From Thermothelomyces thermophilus ATCC 42464 (lineage: Eukaryota; Ascomycota; Sordariomycetes; Sordariales; Chaetomiaceae): a stretch of 64,000 nucleotides of DNA. A program made the translations under genes and the position numbers. Location: the NCBI RefSeq assembly GCF_000226095.1, contig NC_016472.1, positions 10,602,001 through 10,666,000 on the forward strand, read 5' to 3'. Shown here piece after piece: positions 34,416 through 45,873 of this stretch; position 1 is the first letter of the stretch; each line of letters opens with the position of its first letter. Below the pieces are notes generated by a model. The model ran no database searches. It saw only the letters and a list, made by a program, of their open reading frames with translations, and had not been told where the DNA came from.

Positions 34416-36428
34416 ATGCCGCGATTGTCCAACATCAAAACTGCCCTTCGTCGGCCGTCGGCGGAGGAGGAGAAGCGCGCCGATCCCACCGTCGTCGACG
34501 CTTCCTTTGAGAGGACAGACAAGGAGGCCGTGGCCGACAACGCCGCCCCTGTCAACAACGATGGCGGTGACACATCGTCATCAGACCTTCCCGCAAAGGA
34601 CGCGCAGCGCGGCGTGCAAGAAGTTGAGGCCGTGACAATGAGCTGGTCCAAAGCGGCTCTGATTGGCGTCTTCCTGAAGTGCGTGACCAGTTTTCTCCAA
34701 GCGTCTGTTCCGCTACCGAAAAGCTAACCTCTCTGCTCTGCTCAGCATCTGGTTGCTATACTTCGTCAATGCCTTTCAGAGCGCCATCCTCAACAGTCTG
34801 ACGCCCTATGTGACGAGTGATTTTGAATCCCACTCGCTGCTCAATGTTATCGACATCGTCGCTGGTTCCATGACAGCCGCCGTCTTCATCCCTCTCTCCA
34901 AGATTCTGGATATCTGGGGCAGAGCCGAGGGGTTTGTCATCATGGTCGTCTTTGCTACACTAGGGCTGGTTCTCATGGCCGCTTGCGACGGACTCGCCAT
35001 GTTCTGTGCTGCAAATGTAAGACCATGGTGTTGTTGTACGAGTGGAAGCGTCAAGAGTAAGTAGTACAGGGCTGACAGTCAATGCTCTCCACCACAGGTC
35101 TTCTACAAGGTCGGCTTCACCGGCATGACCTACTCTATCGACGTGATCACCGCCGATTCTTCCCAACTGAAGAACCGTGGCCTGGCTTATGCCTTCACCT
35201 CCTCGCCCTACATCATTACAGCCTTCGCTGGCCCTAAGGCTGCCGAGGATTTCCTGGAACACGTCAACTGGAGGTGGGGCTTCGGTTGCTTTTCCATCAT
35301 CTTCCCGGTCGTTGCCGCTCCCTTGTTTTTTGTTCTCAAGTACCACCGTCACAAGGCCCGGAAGCAAGGCCTGCTTGTCAAAGAAAAGAGCGGCCGCACA
35401 TGGATCCAGTCCATCTGGCACTACGTTGTCCAGTTTGATGGTCAGTTGACAAGCCCCAGACCCGCGACCGCCGAGTCATCGCTAACCGTGCCAAAGCGCT
35501 CGGAGTCTTTTTGTTTTCCGCCGGACTGACCGTATTTCTTCTGCCGTTCACCCTTGCTGGCCAGGCGCCAAACGGCTGGGGCTCGGACTATATCATTGCC
35601 ATGATTGTCGTCGGCTTCGTTCTTCTCTGCGCCTTCGGGCTTTACGAGTCCTTCTGGGCCCCGGTCCCCATGATCACCTACAAGATGCTGGCCGATCGGA
35701 CCGTGATCGGCACCTGCATGCTCAGCATCAGCTACCAGGTCTCCTACTACTGCTGGGCCAACTACTTCAGCTCCTTCCTCCAGGCCGTCAACGACCTCAC
35801 CGTGTCTCAGAGCGGCTACATCGACAACACGTTCAGCGTCGTCTCGGGCGTCCTCCTCTTCATCGTCGGATTCCTGATCCGCAAGACGAGCCATTTCAAG
35901 TGGTTGCTGTACATTGCAGTACCCCTCTACACTTTCGCCCAAGGCCTGATGATTTACTTCCGCCGCCCGGACCAGTCCGTTGGCTACCTCATCATGTGCG
36001 AAGTTTTCATCTCCATCGCCGGCAGCACCTTCATCATCGTCATGCAGGTCGCCATGCTCGCAGCTGTCGATCATCAGCACGTCGCCGCCGCGCTCTCCCT
36101 GCTGAACGTCGTCGGCACCACCGGCTATGCCGTCGGCGCTACCATTTCGGGTACCATCTGGACAAACACTTTCCGGAAAGCTCTGATTCGGTACTTGCCT
36201 GAATCGGCGCTGCCCCAGCTCGACGAGATATATGAGCAACTTGATGTCCAGCTTTCATTTGCGGACGGAACTCCTATCAGGCGAGCCATCCAGGAAGCCT
36301 ATGGTTACGCCCAGACACGGATGCTCGCTGCCGGCACCTCGGTAATGGCTGTGACTTTTGTTGGTGTGCTATTGATGCGGAACATCAACGTTGCCAAGGT
36401 TGCGCAGGTCAAGGGCGTGGTTTTCTAA
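34416..36428 (+). CDS. MFS siderophore-iron transporter (Mir/Sit family)
   Basis: Four exons (34416-34678, 34746-35016, 35098-35440, 35497-36428) give 602 aa, close to the usual length of about 600 for siderophore-iron symporters with 14 membrane segments. Family segments are clear: FLNIWLLYFVNAFQSAILNSLTPYVTSDF in the first membrane region, IPLSKILDIWGRAEG, GFTGMTYSIDVITADSSQLKNRG and a hydrophilic N-terminus of about 75 residues. Members take up fusarinine, triacetylfusarinine, coprogen or ferrichrome across the plasma membrane. The place at the end of the siderophore cluster and the iron-type promoter motifs suggest uptake of the cluster's own product. Introns are short (67, 81 and 56 nt) with consensus ends. 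Confidence 0.93.
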
Positions 36429-38413
36429 GGCCCTTTTTTGGAAAGTTTCCATGATCGTATTGTGCAACGAGTATTGGCATTGAGAGATAAGGGTGGACTT
36501 TGGACTAATTCTGGTTCGGAATACCTGTATTTCATAATGTGACGATATCTATCTGAAGAGTCGCAATGAATAAGATGCTGTGCAGGGTGCTGGTATATTA
36601 ATCCGTCTGTCAGATGCGTCTGGCCGCGAACCATGCTTCAATGTGGGCAAGAGCAATCTGTTGCCAACAGCATCAGCCCACAGCAACACTGCTATCATGA
36701 TAGGTGATTAATTACGTCAAATATGTACGTCTGTCCAGTGTCGACGTTGCCGCTTGATCCACTAGCATCAGCAACCGCTGTTAGGCACTCGAATTTCCCC
36801 GTCCGAAAACACTCAAGTCTTAATTCTTATTTTCACCCATGTCTTTCCTATTTCACCCGACCTTTGTGATGGAAGATGGTTCCAATTGATGGAAGATAGT
36901 TGGTAAGTTGTAAATAGTTCAAAAGTGCGATGTCTCCTTCCTACGTTTGCTGGCCCTGTTGGCTCTGTATAAGTAGAGGATAGGAACAAAGAACACTCCG
37001 TTTGCCAGCCCGTTTGCCAGATCCACAGGGCTTATCTTATCCAACCTTACATGATGGACGCGTCCGTAGACAACGTACTGTATCACTTTGTTTCGCAACC
37101 GCCTCTTCCCTCCCTTTGATCACAGGGACGACGTAGTCTGTGTGCGATGGAGTGCTCGTCTTGAAGAATTACCTGAGACCGGCGAGGACCTCAAGATGAT
37201 ATCTCACATGTCACTTCACTATTAGGTGGAGGACGAGAAAGGGGATAATTTGGACAACAGAAATGAACCCCCTGGTTCTCGTTGTGTCAGTAATCCTAGC
37301 TAATTCATGGCATTGAAGAGCGCAGCAATTGAATTTGGACTCTGAATTTCTCAACGATGCACCTATCTCTAATGCCTCAGGAGTTTTTACACACAAAAGA
37401 CTCAAATGTACCCATGTTTGACAGAGAAGCACGCGAACCACCGTCGTAAAGAGAGCCGAGAGGTACATACGGGCCACAAACATGATTCATTGTTCTCTGG
37501 CACGGGATCTAACACATCACCCAGGTGAGTGACGGCTTTCGAATTGAAGCAAAATAAAAGACTTTTTGTCATGGGTTGCCATATGCTACGTCTCACTGCA
37601 AGCTTGGTCACAGATGGGGTGTACTAATTAGCTGAATCTCTCGAACGATACATCTTTCCGATGGATACAGACTTCAGGGCGGGGGGATCCTCTCGAAAAC
37701 TCTGGGCCCGATGCCCACCAAAGTTTAATTAACTAAGCAAGCCATGGATACCACTGCCAAGAGGTTATTCACAGCCTGGCATTCTACGACATATTGTTCG
37801 GGCTATGATGGTTCCATTCGTTAATCTTCAGTCAGAGATCAATAAATGAATAAACAAATAAACAACTCAAAATAAAGAGAGCCTAGTGGCCTACCAGCGC
37901 GGATCACACTATTAACCAGGAAATAAAAGATTGCGTGGGTATGGTCCCTTGAGAATGAGGTGTGGTGATGACTCCCAGGGGTGTGAACGGCCCAGCCAGG
38001 TTGGGCTGAATATGTGCAACGCTTCCGACACCAAAGTCAACTATGAAGTTGCCTGGTTAACATGTAAAAAGTAAGGGGCGAACACACTCTGCTGATAGCC
38101 TCTGCTCACAGGACGTCCGGTTGTTGTTGGACTCAGCTTGGTGCTTTCATCAACCCTAACCCTTCTTCACGAGTTCCAAGAAGGCGGTGAGACTTGGCTG
38201 CCCCTCTTCCTCCGTTACCCCGCAGCCATAAACAGGTTAGCCTATCTCTTTTATCAGTTCCACACTGGAAATTGGGAAAATCCAAAATTTTCCTCGGGTC
38301 GCCGGGACCCTCTTTGTCGCGACAGACAATTCCCAACGCTGCCGCTACCCTTCCATTCTTTTCTTCTCTTTCTCGTGATACCCCTTTCTTTCCTTTCGAT
38401 CCGAGGCGGCACC
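36429..38413. other. 2-kb intergenic region
   Basis: No frame has convincing codon use or a known domain. The distal part holds the Kap123 promoter, including the telobox at 38152-38162. This appears to be the boundary between the siderophore cluster and conserved chromosomal genes. Confidence 0.5.
38152..38162 (+). promoter_or_regulatory. telobox-like AACCCTAACCC upstream of kap123
   Basis: This telomere-repeat-like box lies about 250 bp before the Kap123 start. Such boxes occur in promoters of translation and housekeeping genes in fungi and plants; a role here is inferred. Confidence 0.4.
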
Positions 38414-41400
38414 ATGGACAAACAAAGGTTGGCTGCGCTCCTGCAGGAGTCGCAAGTTCGTAAGTTACCCCCCGTGCAATTTCAGTTTGCCGCTTCTCTG
38501 ATCGCGCGCTCTCGACCATTGAACCTAAGGTGGTTCCCCCGCCTTAAACTTTTCGAGATGCCGCATGTCGGTTCCCGCGCTGACGCCTCCTCCTCCAGCC
38601 AATACCCAAAATCTCAAGGCGGTCACTGCCGAGCTCCAAAAGAACTATTATTCTCATCCCGAGTCACTTCTTCTCCTCATTGAGATCGTTGCGACCCACC
38701 AGGATGTCAACGTGCGGCAGCAGGCTGCGGTGCAGGCTGCGCGCTTGGCCGTCAAACACTGGGAGAAGATTCCCAAGGAGCAGAAACCGGCCGTTCGGCA
38801 GCACCTCGTTCAGGCGACCATGAACGAGCAGACCCCCCGCGCTCGTCATGCCAACTCGCGGCTGGTCGCCGCTGTCGCCGCCATCGACCTCGAGGACGGC
38901 GAATGGCCCGACCTGATCCCGGCCCTCTTCAACCTGGCGAGCAGCAACGAGGTTGCCCAGCGCGAAGTTGGCTCGTACATCATCTTCAGCTTGCTCGAGG
39001 AGAACCCGACCTCGTTTGCCGACCACATGTCCAAGCTCCTCGAGCTCTTCGGCCACACCCTGCGCGACCCCCAGAGCGCGGACGTGCGCATCAACTCCAT
39101 GATGTCCATCGGCGCCATGCTGCTCCTGTTCGAGCCCCTCGAGGATGAAGAGTCGGTTGCCACCCTCCAGTCTCTGATCCCGCCCATGGTCGACGTTCTC
39201 AAGGACGCTGTCCAGACCGGCGACGATGAGAAGACCGGCCAGGCATTCGAGGTTTTCCAGCAATTCCTCGCGTACGAGTCGGCCCTGATCGGCAAGTATC
39301 TGAAGGACCTTGTCCAGTTCATGATCGATCTTGCCGCGAACAAGCAGGCCGAGGACGACGTTCGCTCCCAGGCACTCGCCTTCCTGGCCCAGACCGTCCG
39401 CTACCGCCGCATGAAGATCCAGGGCATGAAGGACATGGGCCAGCAGCTCACGCAAAAGAGCTTGCTGATCTTGACCGAAATCGACGACGACGAGGATGAT
39501 GACGACATGGGTCCTGCGCGGTCTGCCCTGGCTCTGCTGGATCAGCTGGCGAACGACCTGCCGCCCCGCCAGGTCATCGTGCCCCTTCTTGACGCTCTCC
39601 CCAAGTTCGCCACCTCCAGCGAGCCGGGTTACAGGAAGGCCGGTATCCTTGCCCTGGGCACCGTGGTTGAAGGCGCGCCCGATTTCATCGCCTCGCAAGT
39701 CAAGGCCATCATGCCGATGGCCCTCAACCTCCTGAACGACCCGGACGTGGGTGTCAGACATACTGCTCTCATTGGCCTTGCCCGCCTCGCCGATGACATT
39801 GCCGAAGAGCTGACGCCTTACAACGAGCCCGTCTTGACTGCTCTGGTCAAAAATCTGCAGGCGGCCATGACTCCCACAGCGGACCAGAAGCTGGCAAAGA
39901 AGAATATTGAGATTATCCGCTCGGTTTGCGGAGCCCTTGACGCCATGTCTGAGGGTTTGGATGCCGACTTCATGAAGCAGAACGCTGGGGACCTCATCAA
40001 CAACATCGGGGCTCTCATCTCCCACGACGACTACAAAGTCAAGGTCGCTGCTTGCGGTGCCATTGGTGCCATTGCCGAGTGCCTCGGCGAGGACTTCAAG
40101 CCTTACTTTGAGCAGACCATGCGTGCACTTGGTGCGTACCTCACAATCAAGGACTCGGAGGACGACCTCTCCTTGCGGAGCGGTGTATGCGACTCGGTCG
40201 GCCGCATCGCCACGGCCGTTGGTGCGCAAAGCTTCCAGCCCTACGTCGTCGACCTGATGCGGTCGAGCGAGGAGGCGCTTCACCTTGACAACTCGAGGCT
40301 CAAGGAAAGCAGCTTCATTCTGTGGAGCGCCCTTGCCAAAGTCTACGAGAGGGAGTTCGCACCGTTCCTTCCTGGTGTTTTCAACGGCCTCTTTGAGAGC
40401 CTGAAGCTCGAGGAGGAGGAAATCAAGCTCAAGCTCAGCGAGGAGGAGAAGGGCATCGTTGGCACTGACAACGAGGTCATTACCGGCGGCAAGAAACTCA
40501 CCATCAAGAACTCTAATGACGATGATGAGATCTTCATGAGCGACGACGACGATGACGAATATGACGACTTTGGTGTTTCGGTCGAGGCCCTCGAGAAGGA
40601 GGTTGCTCTGGAGATACTCGGCGACGTGATCACCTATGCCTGTGGCACGCAGGAGATTGCCGAGTACTTGGAGAAGGCTATCGAGAGCATCTCCCCACTC
40701 GCCGAGCACACGTACGAAGGCTGCCGCAAGGCTGCCATCGCTACTCTCTGGCGGTCATATGCCCGTGTTTGGCAGCTCATGGAGCAGGAGACGGGCACCA
40801 ACTGGGAGCCTGGCCTTCCGCTTAAGCAGTCCCCGACTGTGACCCTCGTTAAGCTGGGCGAGATCGTGTCCAAGGCGACCCTCTCCCTGTGGCACGAGGA
40901 GGCTGATCGGTATGTCCTCTTTTTCGATCTTTCTACCCCCCGCATATTTAATAGCATGATGACCACCTCGCGTTATTACCCAGCTCACTCAGACGCACCA
41001 TTGCGGATGCTGAGAAAGCGTGCATTTCTACTCCTGATTTTGGCTTCAAAACTTCGATTTCTGATTTGGCAGGATGTCTTTGGCAAGAAAGCTAACGAAT
41101 TCAAGCGCCGTCGTCACCGAAATCAACCGCAACGTTGCTGCCACCCTCAAGACTTGTGGGCCTGCTATTCTCGCCCAGGAAGACTTCATGAAGGAGGTCG
41201 TGACGGTCATCTCCACCATCATCACCCGCTCTCACCCCTGCCAGCAGGATCTTGGTGATGAGGATGAGGAGCAGGAGGTTGAAGGCTCGTCCGAGTACGA
41301 CTGGCTTGTCATCGATACCGCTCTCGATGTGGTTATTGGCCTTGCTGTCGCCCTCGGATCCGGCTTTGCCGAGCTCTGGAAGATCTTTGAGAAGCCTATC

Positions 41401-42102
41401 CTACGGTTCGCCGCGTCCGAGTCGGAGAACATTGAACGGTCCACTGCCGTCGGTGTTATTGCCGAATGCGCTGCCAACATGGAGGCTGCCGTCACGCCGT
41501 ACACCGAGAAGCTTCTCAAGCTTTTGCTCAAGCGTCTTTCGGACACGGATCCGGAAACCAAGAGCAATGCCGCGTATGCCACCGGTCAGCTCATTCTGAA
41601 CTCGACCGATAGCAACACGTATCTGCCTCACTACAACACGATCTTGCAGAAGCTGGAGCCGATGCTCCACATCAATGAAGCGCGCCTCAAGGACAATGCT
41701 GCGGGCTGCATCTCGCGCATGACTATGGCTCATCCCGACCGGATTCCGCTCGGTCAGGTCCTCCCGGCACTGGTCGACCTGCTCCCACTCAAGGAAGACT
41801 ACGAGGAGAATTCGCCCGTTTACGAGTGCATCTCGAAGCTTTGTAAGTACATCTTCTCATTCCAGACATCATCGGAGCCTACCTAATGCTAACCTTGTGC
41901 AGACGAGAACAACGAGCCTACTATTCAGCAGCTCACCCCGAAGCTCATCCCCGTCTTCGAGGCGGTGCTCAGCCCACCAACGGAGCAGCTTGACGACGAG
42001 ACCCGTGAGATCGTTCGCAAGACGGTCTACCATCTGTACAACGCCAACCAGGGCTTCTTCAGCAACAACCCTAACGTGCTGAAGCTGGCCGGTGTCGCGT
42101 AA
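38414..42102 (+). CDS. kap123: karyopherin Kap123 (importin beta-4)
   Basis: Four exons (38414-38459, 38599-40909, 41106-41842, 41903-42102) give 1,097 aa, against about 1,113 in yeast Kap123. This nuclear import receptor carries ribosomal proteins and histones through nuclear pores. The protein is a chain of HEAT repeats: AVTAELQKNYYSHPESL and RQQAAVQAARLAVKHW at the N-terminus, an acidic loop DDDDDEYDDF near residue 660, and a C-terminus ending NNPNVLKLAGVA. The first exon is only 46 nt, typical for the family (MDKQRLAALLQESQVPNTQNLK). The second intron uses the acceptor at 41104-41105, after a CTAAC branch site, because this restores ADR-AVVTEINRNVAATL; an earlier AG at 41071 would break it. 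Confidence 0.95.
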
Positions 42103-43072
42103 GGGATGGAGCAGCAAATGACGGGGATGTCTTGGTGCATCTCCAAAGTAACAGGCGGACATCTAACGATGATTCAACCTGCACGATGAGTGATGAGTTC
42201 CGACCTAATGACGTACATAGAGCGAATGAAAATTGGTGCACGGGCGGGATAGTCGGTTTCTGGTTCTCAAAGTCAACGATAGCCGATCGAGGCTCACTCT
42301 TCAATGAACTTTCAACTGGTGCCTCATTCTGCCCTATTAATGCCTATGTGACATGTTTGGTCAAGCGCCACCTCCGTCGGGCCGACCCAGTAGGTTACAT
42401 GGTTGGTGGTAGCTTGGCAGGCCTTGACCAGTTTGAACCACGGGAGGCAGCCGTTGCTATCTGTGAGCATGCGGCCATGCTGTGCGCGAAAGACATGCAG
42501 GAGGCCTACTACTACATTGTTTCTCGGCTGACCTCCCCTTCTCCCCGGTGCTCCGGACCCAGAGACCCACACATCTGGATAGACACAGCGCGGGCCGGGG
42601 CCGGGGCCGATCCACGCACAAGAGTGGGGCATCGGGCTCGGTTCAGCCGGCCGTGCAAGTCCCGGTGTGGGGGGGGGGGGGTGCATCGTCGGTGTCGTCG
42701 CTCCTCGCCGACGAGGGAAGGGGAAAATTGAGGTGCCGCGACGCGCTTCGATGGCCGGATTTTGGGACACATAGTCGAACAGCACCTTTGTCAGGTACTT
42801 TAGCAAGGTCCGCTGCCCTAGCGGTCAGCGTTGGATGGTGATGGTTTGTTAGGGAGCTTCCCCAAGGCTCGTCAGCTCTTCATCCAGCAGTTTCGATTGT
42901 TCCTATGATTTACCTCTACTCCGCACATACCATCACCTGGGAACGTACCATGAAGAGTTGGAGGCGAGGGGGTCAACTGATGGAGACGGGGGGGCAGGCA
43001 AAAAGGGGATGTTTGATCGGGAAACAAAAGGAAACACTATGAGGGCTTCGAAGCCTCTTGCGTACGAATGAA
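42103..43072. other. intergenic, no supported gene
   Basis: Overlapping frames on both strands show no family match. A run of twelve G lies near 42669-42680. The region ends at the tRNA-Ala gene. Confidence 0.45.
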
Positions 43073-43157
43073 TGGACGAGCTGGGAATCGAACCCAGGAC
43101 CTTTCGCAAACCGGATGGTATGCTAAGCGAACGCTCTACCAACTGAGCCACACGCCC
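43073..43157 (-). tRNA. tRNA-Ala (AGC) with a 12-nt intron
   Basis: On the minus strand the acceptor stem GGGCGTG pairs with CTCGTCC (one G-U and one T-T mismatch). The D arm is GCTCAGTTGGTAGAGC, the anticodon stem TTCGC/GCGAA with loop TTAGCAT, and the T arm GGTTCGAATCC, all as in fungal tRNA-Ala. The anticodon is AGC. Twelve extra bases sit after position 37, the canonical nuclear tRNA intron site. The A at 43073 is the discriminator base; CCA is not encoded, as usual in eukaryotes. Confidence 0.93.
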
Positions 43158-43738
43158 CAAGGGAATTGTTGATAAGTTGAAGAGAGTAAGCGTTCTTGAG
43201 TGGTGTGGTGGTGTTGTGGAGGGGCTGAACCCTAAAGGCGTCTGGGTGGGTCCATCAACCTTAATCGGTGGATCCTGTCTGTGTGACGCTGCCATCCGCA
43301 ATTACACGCCAGAGAGAGGGTTAGGGTAACCCCTTTTCATGAACTATACCAGTAGTACAAGTACTCTGTAGACTCCTTGATCAGTCAGCTTCTATTGCCC
43401 TCTTCTCCAACACTTCGAATTTCATATGTAGACTCTATCAGATCTTGATCATTGCTCTAGAGTGATCAACAAAAGTTTTAGCCTCTACAGCCTTTGATAG
43501 GAAAAAACCAAAGATAAACAAACGGCCAAGGTTTCCCTTTCTAATAAATTACCAAATCGCAACCGCATTCCCTTCCCAACCATATTCCAAACCATGCAAT
43601 AAACTTCCCTATGTCGCTTTCCTAGGCATCCCATCTTCTACTTTCCGCTCCCTTTGAGTTCGCAATAGCCTGGTATCGACAAACCACCCTCCACTGACGT
43701 TCCATCCCCTGTCCCCGTATTATGAGACGCCGAGTTGC
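43158..43738. other. intergenic between tRNA-Ala and RTA1 gene
   Basis: Two telobox-like motifs are present: AACCCTAA at 43228-43235 and GGGTTAGGGTAA at about 43318. No gene is seen. Confidence 0.45.
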
Positions 43739-45041
43739 TCAACCCCGGTTCATGTAACGATTCTGAGAAGACGAGTAGCGAGGCCGGCCCGGTGACGGCA
43801 CGTCGTACTCGTCGTACCCCTGCTTCCCGATGCTGCCGCTATCCGACCTGCCCGGCGTCGTCCTGGGCGACCCCGGCGGCGGCGGGGGCGGGACGGAAGT
43901 GTACTGCGGATGATGCACGGGCAGCATCCCGAAGCCGTCGTCGGTCGTGTCGCCGCCGCGGCTGGTCAGCAGCAGCGCGGGCCCGCCGCCGTCCCGGCCG
44001 TGGCGAATCACGCGGCTGGGGTGGCACCAGAGCAGGGCGGCGGCGGCGGCGAACATGAGGGCGCCGTCGAGGCCGAGCAGGTAGGCCTCGGTCGACATGA
44101 GGACGCTGTCGTAGCCCATGCCGAACTCGACCATGCGGAAGACGGACCGGACCATGATGAGGACGCTGCTGGCGTACAGGACGGCGACGAGCCGGCGCCA
44201 GGGCCCCGCGGCGGCCGAGAGGGAGGCCGGTGTCGGGTTCCGGGCGATGCGCACGTGGAAAATGACGGTCGTGATCATGAAGAAGCCAAAGAAGATGATC
44301 TGGATTCCCAGCCCCGCCAGGATGATGTTCTCGCCGCGTTCCTGGTCCTCTTTGGTCTTTGCCTTGGCCAGGAAGCCGCCGCCTGGGGTAGAGTGGAAGA
44401 GATCGTGTTAGTCTGTAATTACGCGCTCTCTCTTGCCGGTCTGCCCCTGTTCTTTCTCCCGCCAATAGACGTTCTCGATCTGGAACTGGGAGTCGGATTC
44501 GGTAGGTAACAGTAAAGGAGCATGAGTAATGGCGGATTGGCTTACCGGCACCTTGCGCGAAGAACGAGAGAACGTCACCGGCGACGAAGATTTTGGTCAT
44601 CCATCTCGTTCTGACCAGCGCGTATTCTTTGGCGCCCAGCAGGCGGATCAGGCGGGCGAGGATCATGTAGATGGACGCCGCGAGCAGCGCCGGGCCGAGG
44701 AGAATGAGAAGATTTTGGACGATGTAAGGGGTGAGCGTGAAATCGGGGGCTTCCTGCGCGGCAGCGACGCGGCCAACGTATCCGACTGCCTCGACTGTTA
44801 TACGAGTATATTAGCTCATGCTGGGTCTCTTAAAGGGGCAAAGGTCAAGGTTCGGCGACGCACAGAGGCACCCAGCGACAAACGGGATGAAGTACCACGT
44901 CTTTTTGCGCACAAGATACACGAGGTGGGCTATGGACGCTGCTCCGAAGAGGAAGACGAAGATGGCATTGGCGGCAAGGCTGGGATTGTAACGGTAGAGC
45001 TTGAAACCGCCCTCAAAGGCCTGGCCCTCATCCCCTGCCAT
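43739..45041 (-). CDS. RTA1-like 7-TM membrane protein
   Basis: Three exons (45041-44864, 44794-44546, 44382-43739) give 356 aa of the RTA1/lipid-translocating exporter family, seven-helix membrane proteins linked to lipid transport and resistance to 7-aminocholesterol and other membrane-active compounds. Family motifs include the first helix ANAIFVFLFGAASIAHLVYL, GCLFEAVGYVGR restored exactly by the first splice, LLGPALLAASIYMILARLIR, KIFVAGDVLSFFAQGAGGG across the second splice, and FRMVEFGMGYDS. The C-terminal tail of about 90 residues is Pro/Ser/Gly-rich and probably cytosolic. No nearby gene suggests a specific substrate. Confidence 0.93.
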
Positions 45042-45873
45042 GTCGGGAAGACGTCCTCGTGGCAGGCGCTGGATTGCGTGTCGGCGATGGATCTATGGGC
45101 AGTAACGCGAGAGGACCCCGTATTGGTCCAATGATGTCCCGGATCGGCCAGACGTCAGACTTGATGGCAAAGGAGGTTGCGTGAGAACAATGTGGCCTGT
45201 GTAGGGGAAAGTAAAGAACATCTGGAAGACTTTTTAAACTAAGCCTATGTGGCTGGCCCCAGGAAGCCATCCTCGGGACGCGCGTCGAATCCATGCTGGA
45301 ACCTAGAAAACGAAAGGGAGGAATAACCAACTACCATCATTTCCAGACCCAAGTTTGAGCGGCTATGAAGGCACTGCCTCCCAAAGACCTCCCACTCTGC
45401 CAGCAGGCTTACAGGGGATGTGCTCCGAGCGGATACAGCCGAATACGCGTATAGATCCGCAGCGAATCAGCGCTGGTCTGCCAGGTGCCAAGGCCCGCCC
45501 TTTCAAACTCTGTTCGGACAACCCTGGCTCAAACTCCGCGAGTTGGCCGCGCAGCTCGGAGTAGGGGTCCCAGTCGTGCCTGGCGTCCCGCTGCTAGCAA
45601 GTTTGATAATACTGTGTAGTGTCCCGAGAGATACGCGTAACACGACACGGATCCCCTAAGGCCAGTGCGGTTAATCTCGTGTATGCGGAGACGGAGATGC
45701 ATGCAAGGTAGAGAAGCTGCCTTGATTGATTTTTTTTCTATTATTCAGTGAGCAAACCAGGCTAAAAAAATATCCAACTTTCCATCAACAAAAGAGAGAG
45801 AGAGCCTTTGTGATTTTCTTTTTAATTTTATTTTGGCGAAACTTTCCAAAAAAGGAAGAACGGCCGCGGATGC
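45042..45873. other. intergenic, no supported gene
   Basis: This stretch holds the promoter of the RTA1-like gene and the 3' flank of ADE1. Small open frames on the plus strand show no homology that I recognise. Confidence 0.45.

Noticed and set aside
41071-41074. Earlier acceptor (41071-41072) for the second Kap123 intron
   Set aside because: Frame would be kept, but it would insert eleven non-conserved residues. The acceptor at 41104-41105 follows a CTAAC branch site and rebuilds the conserved sequence.
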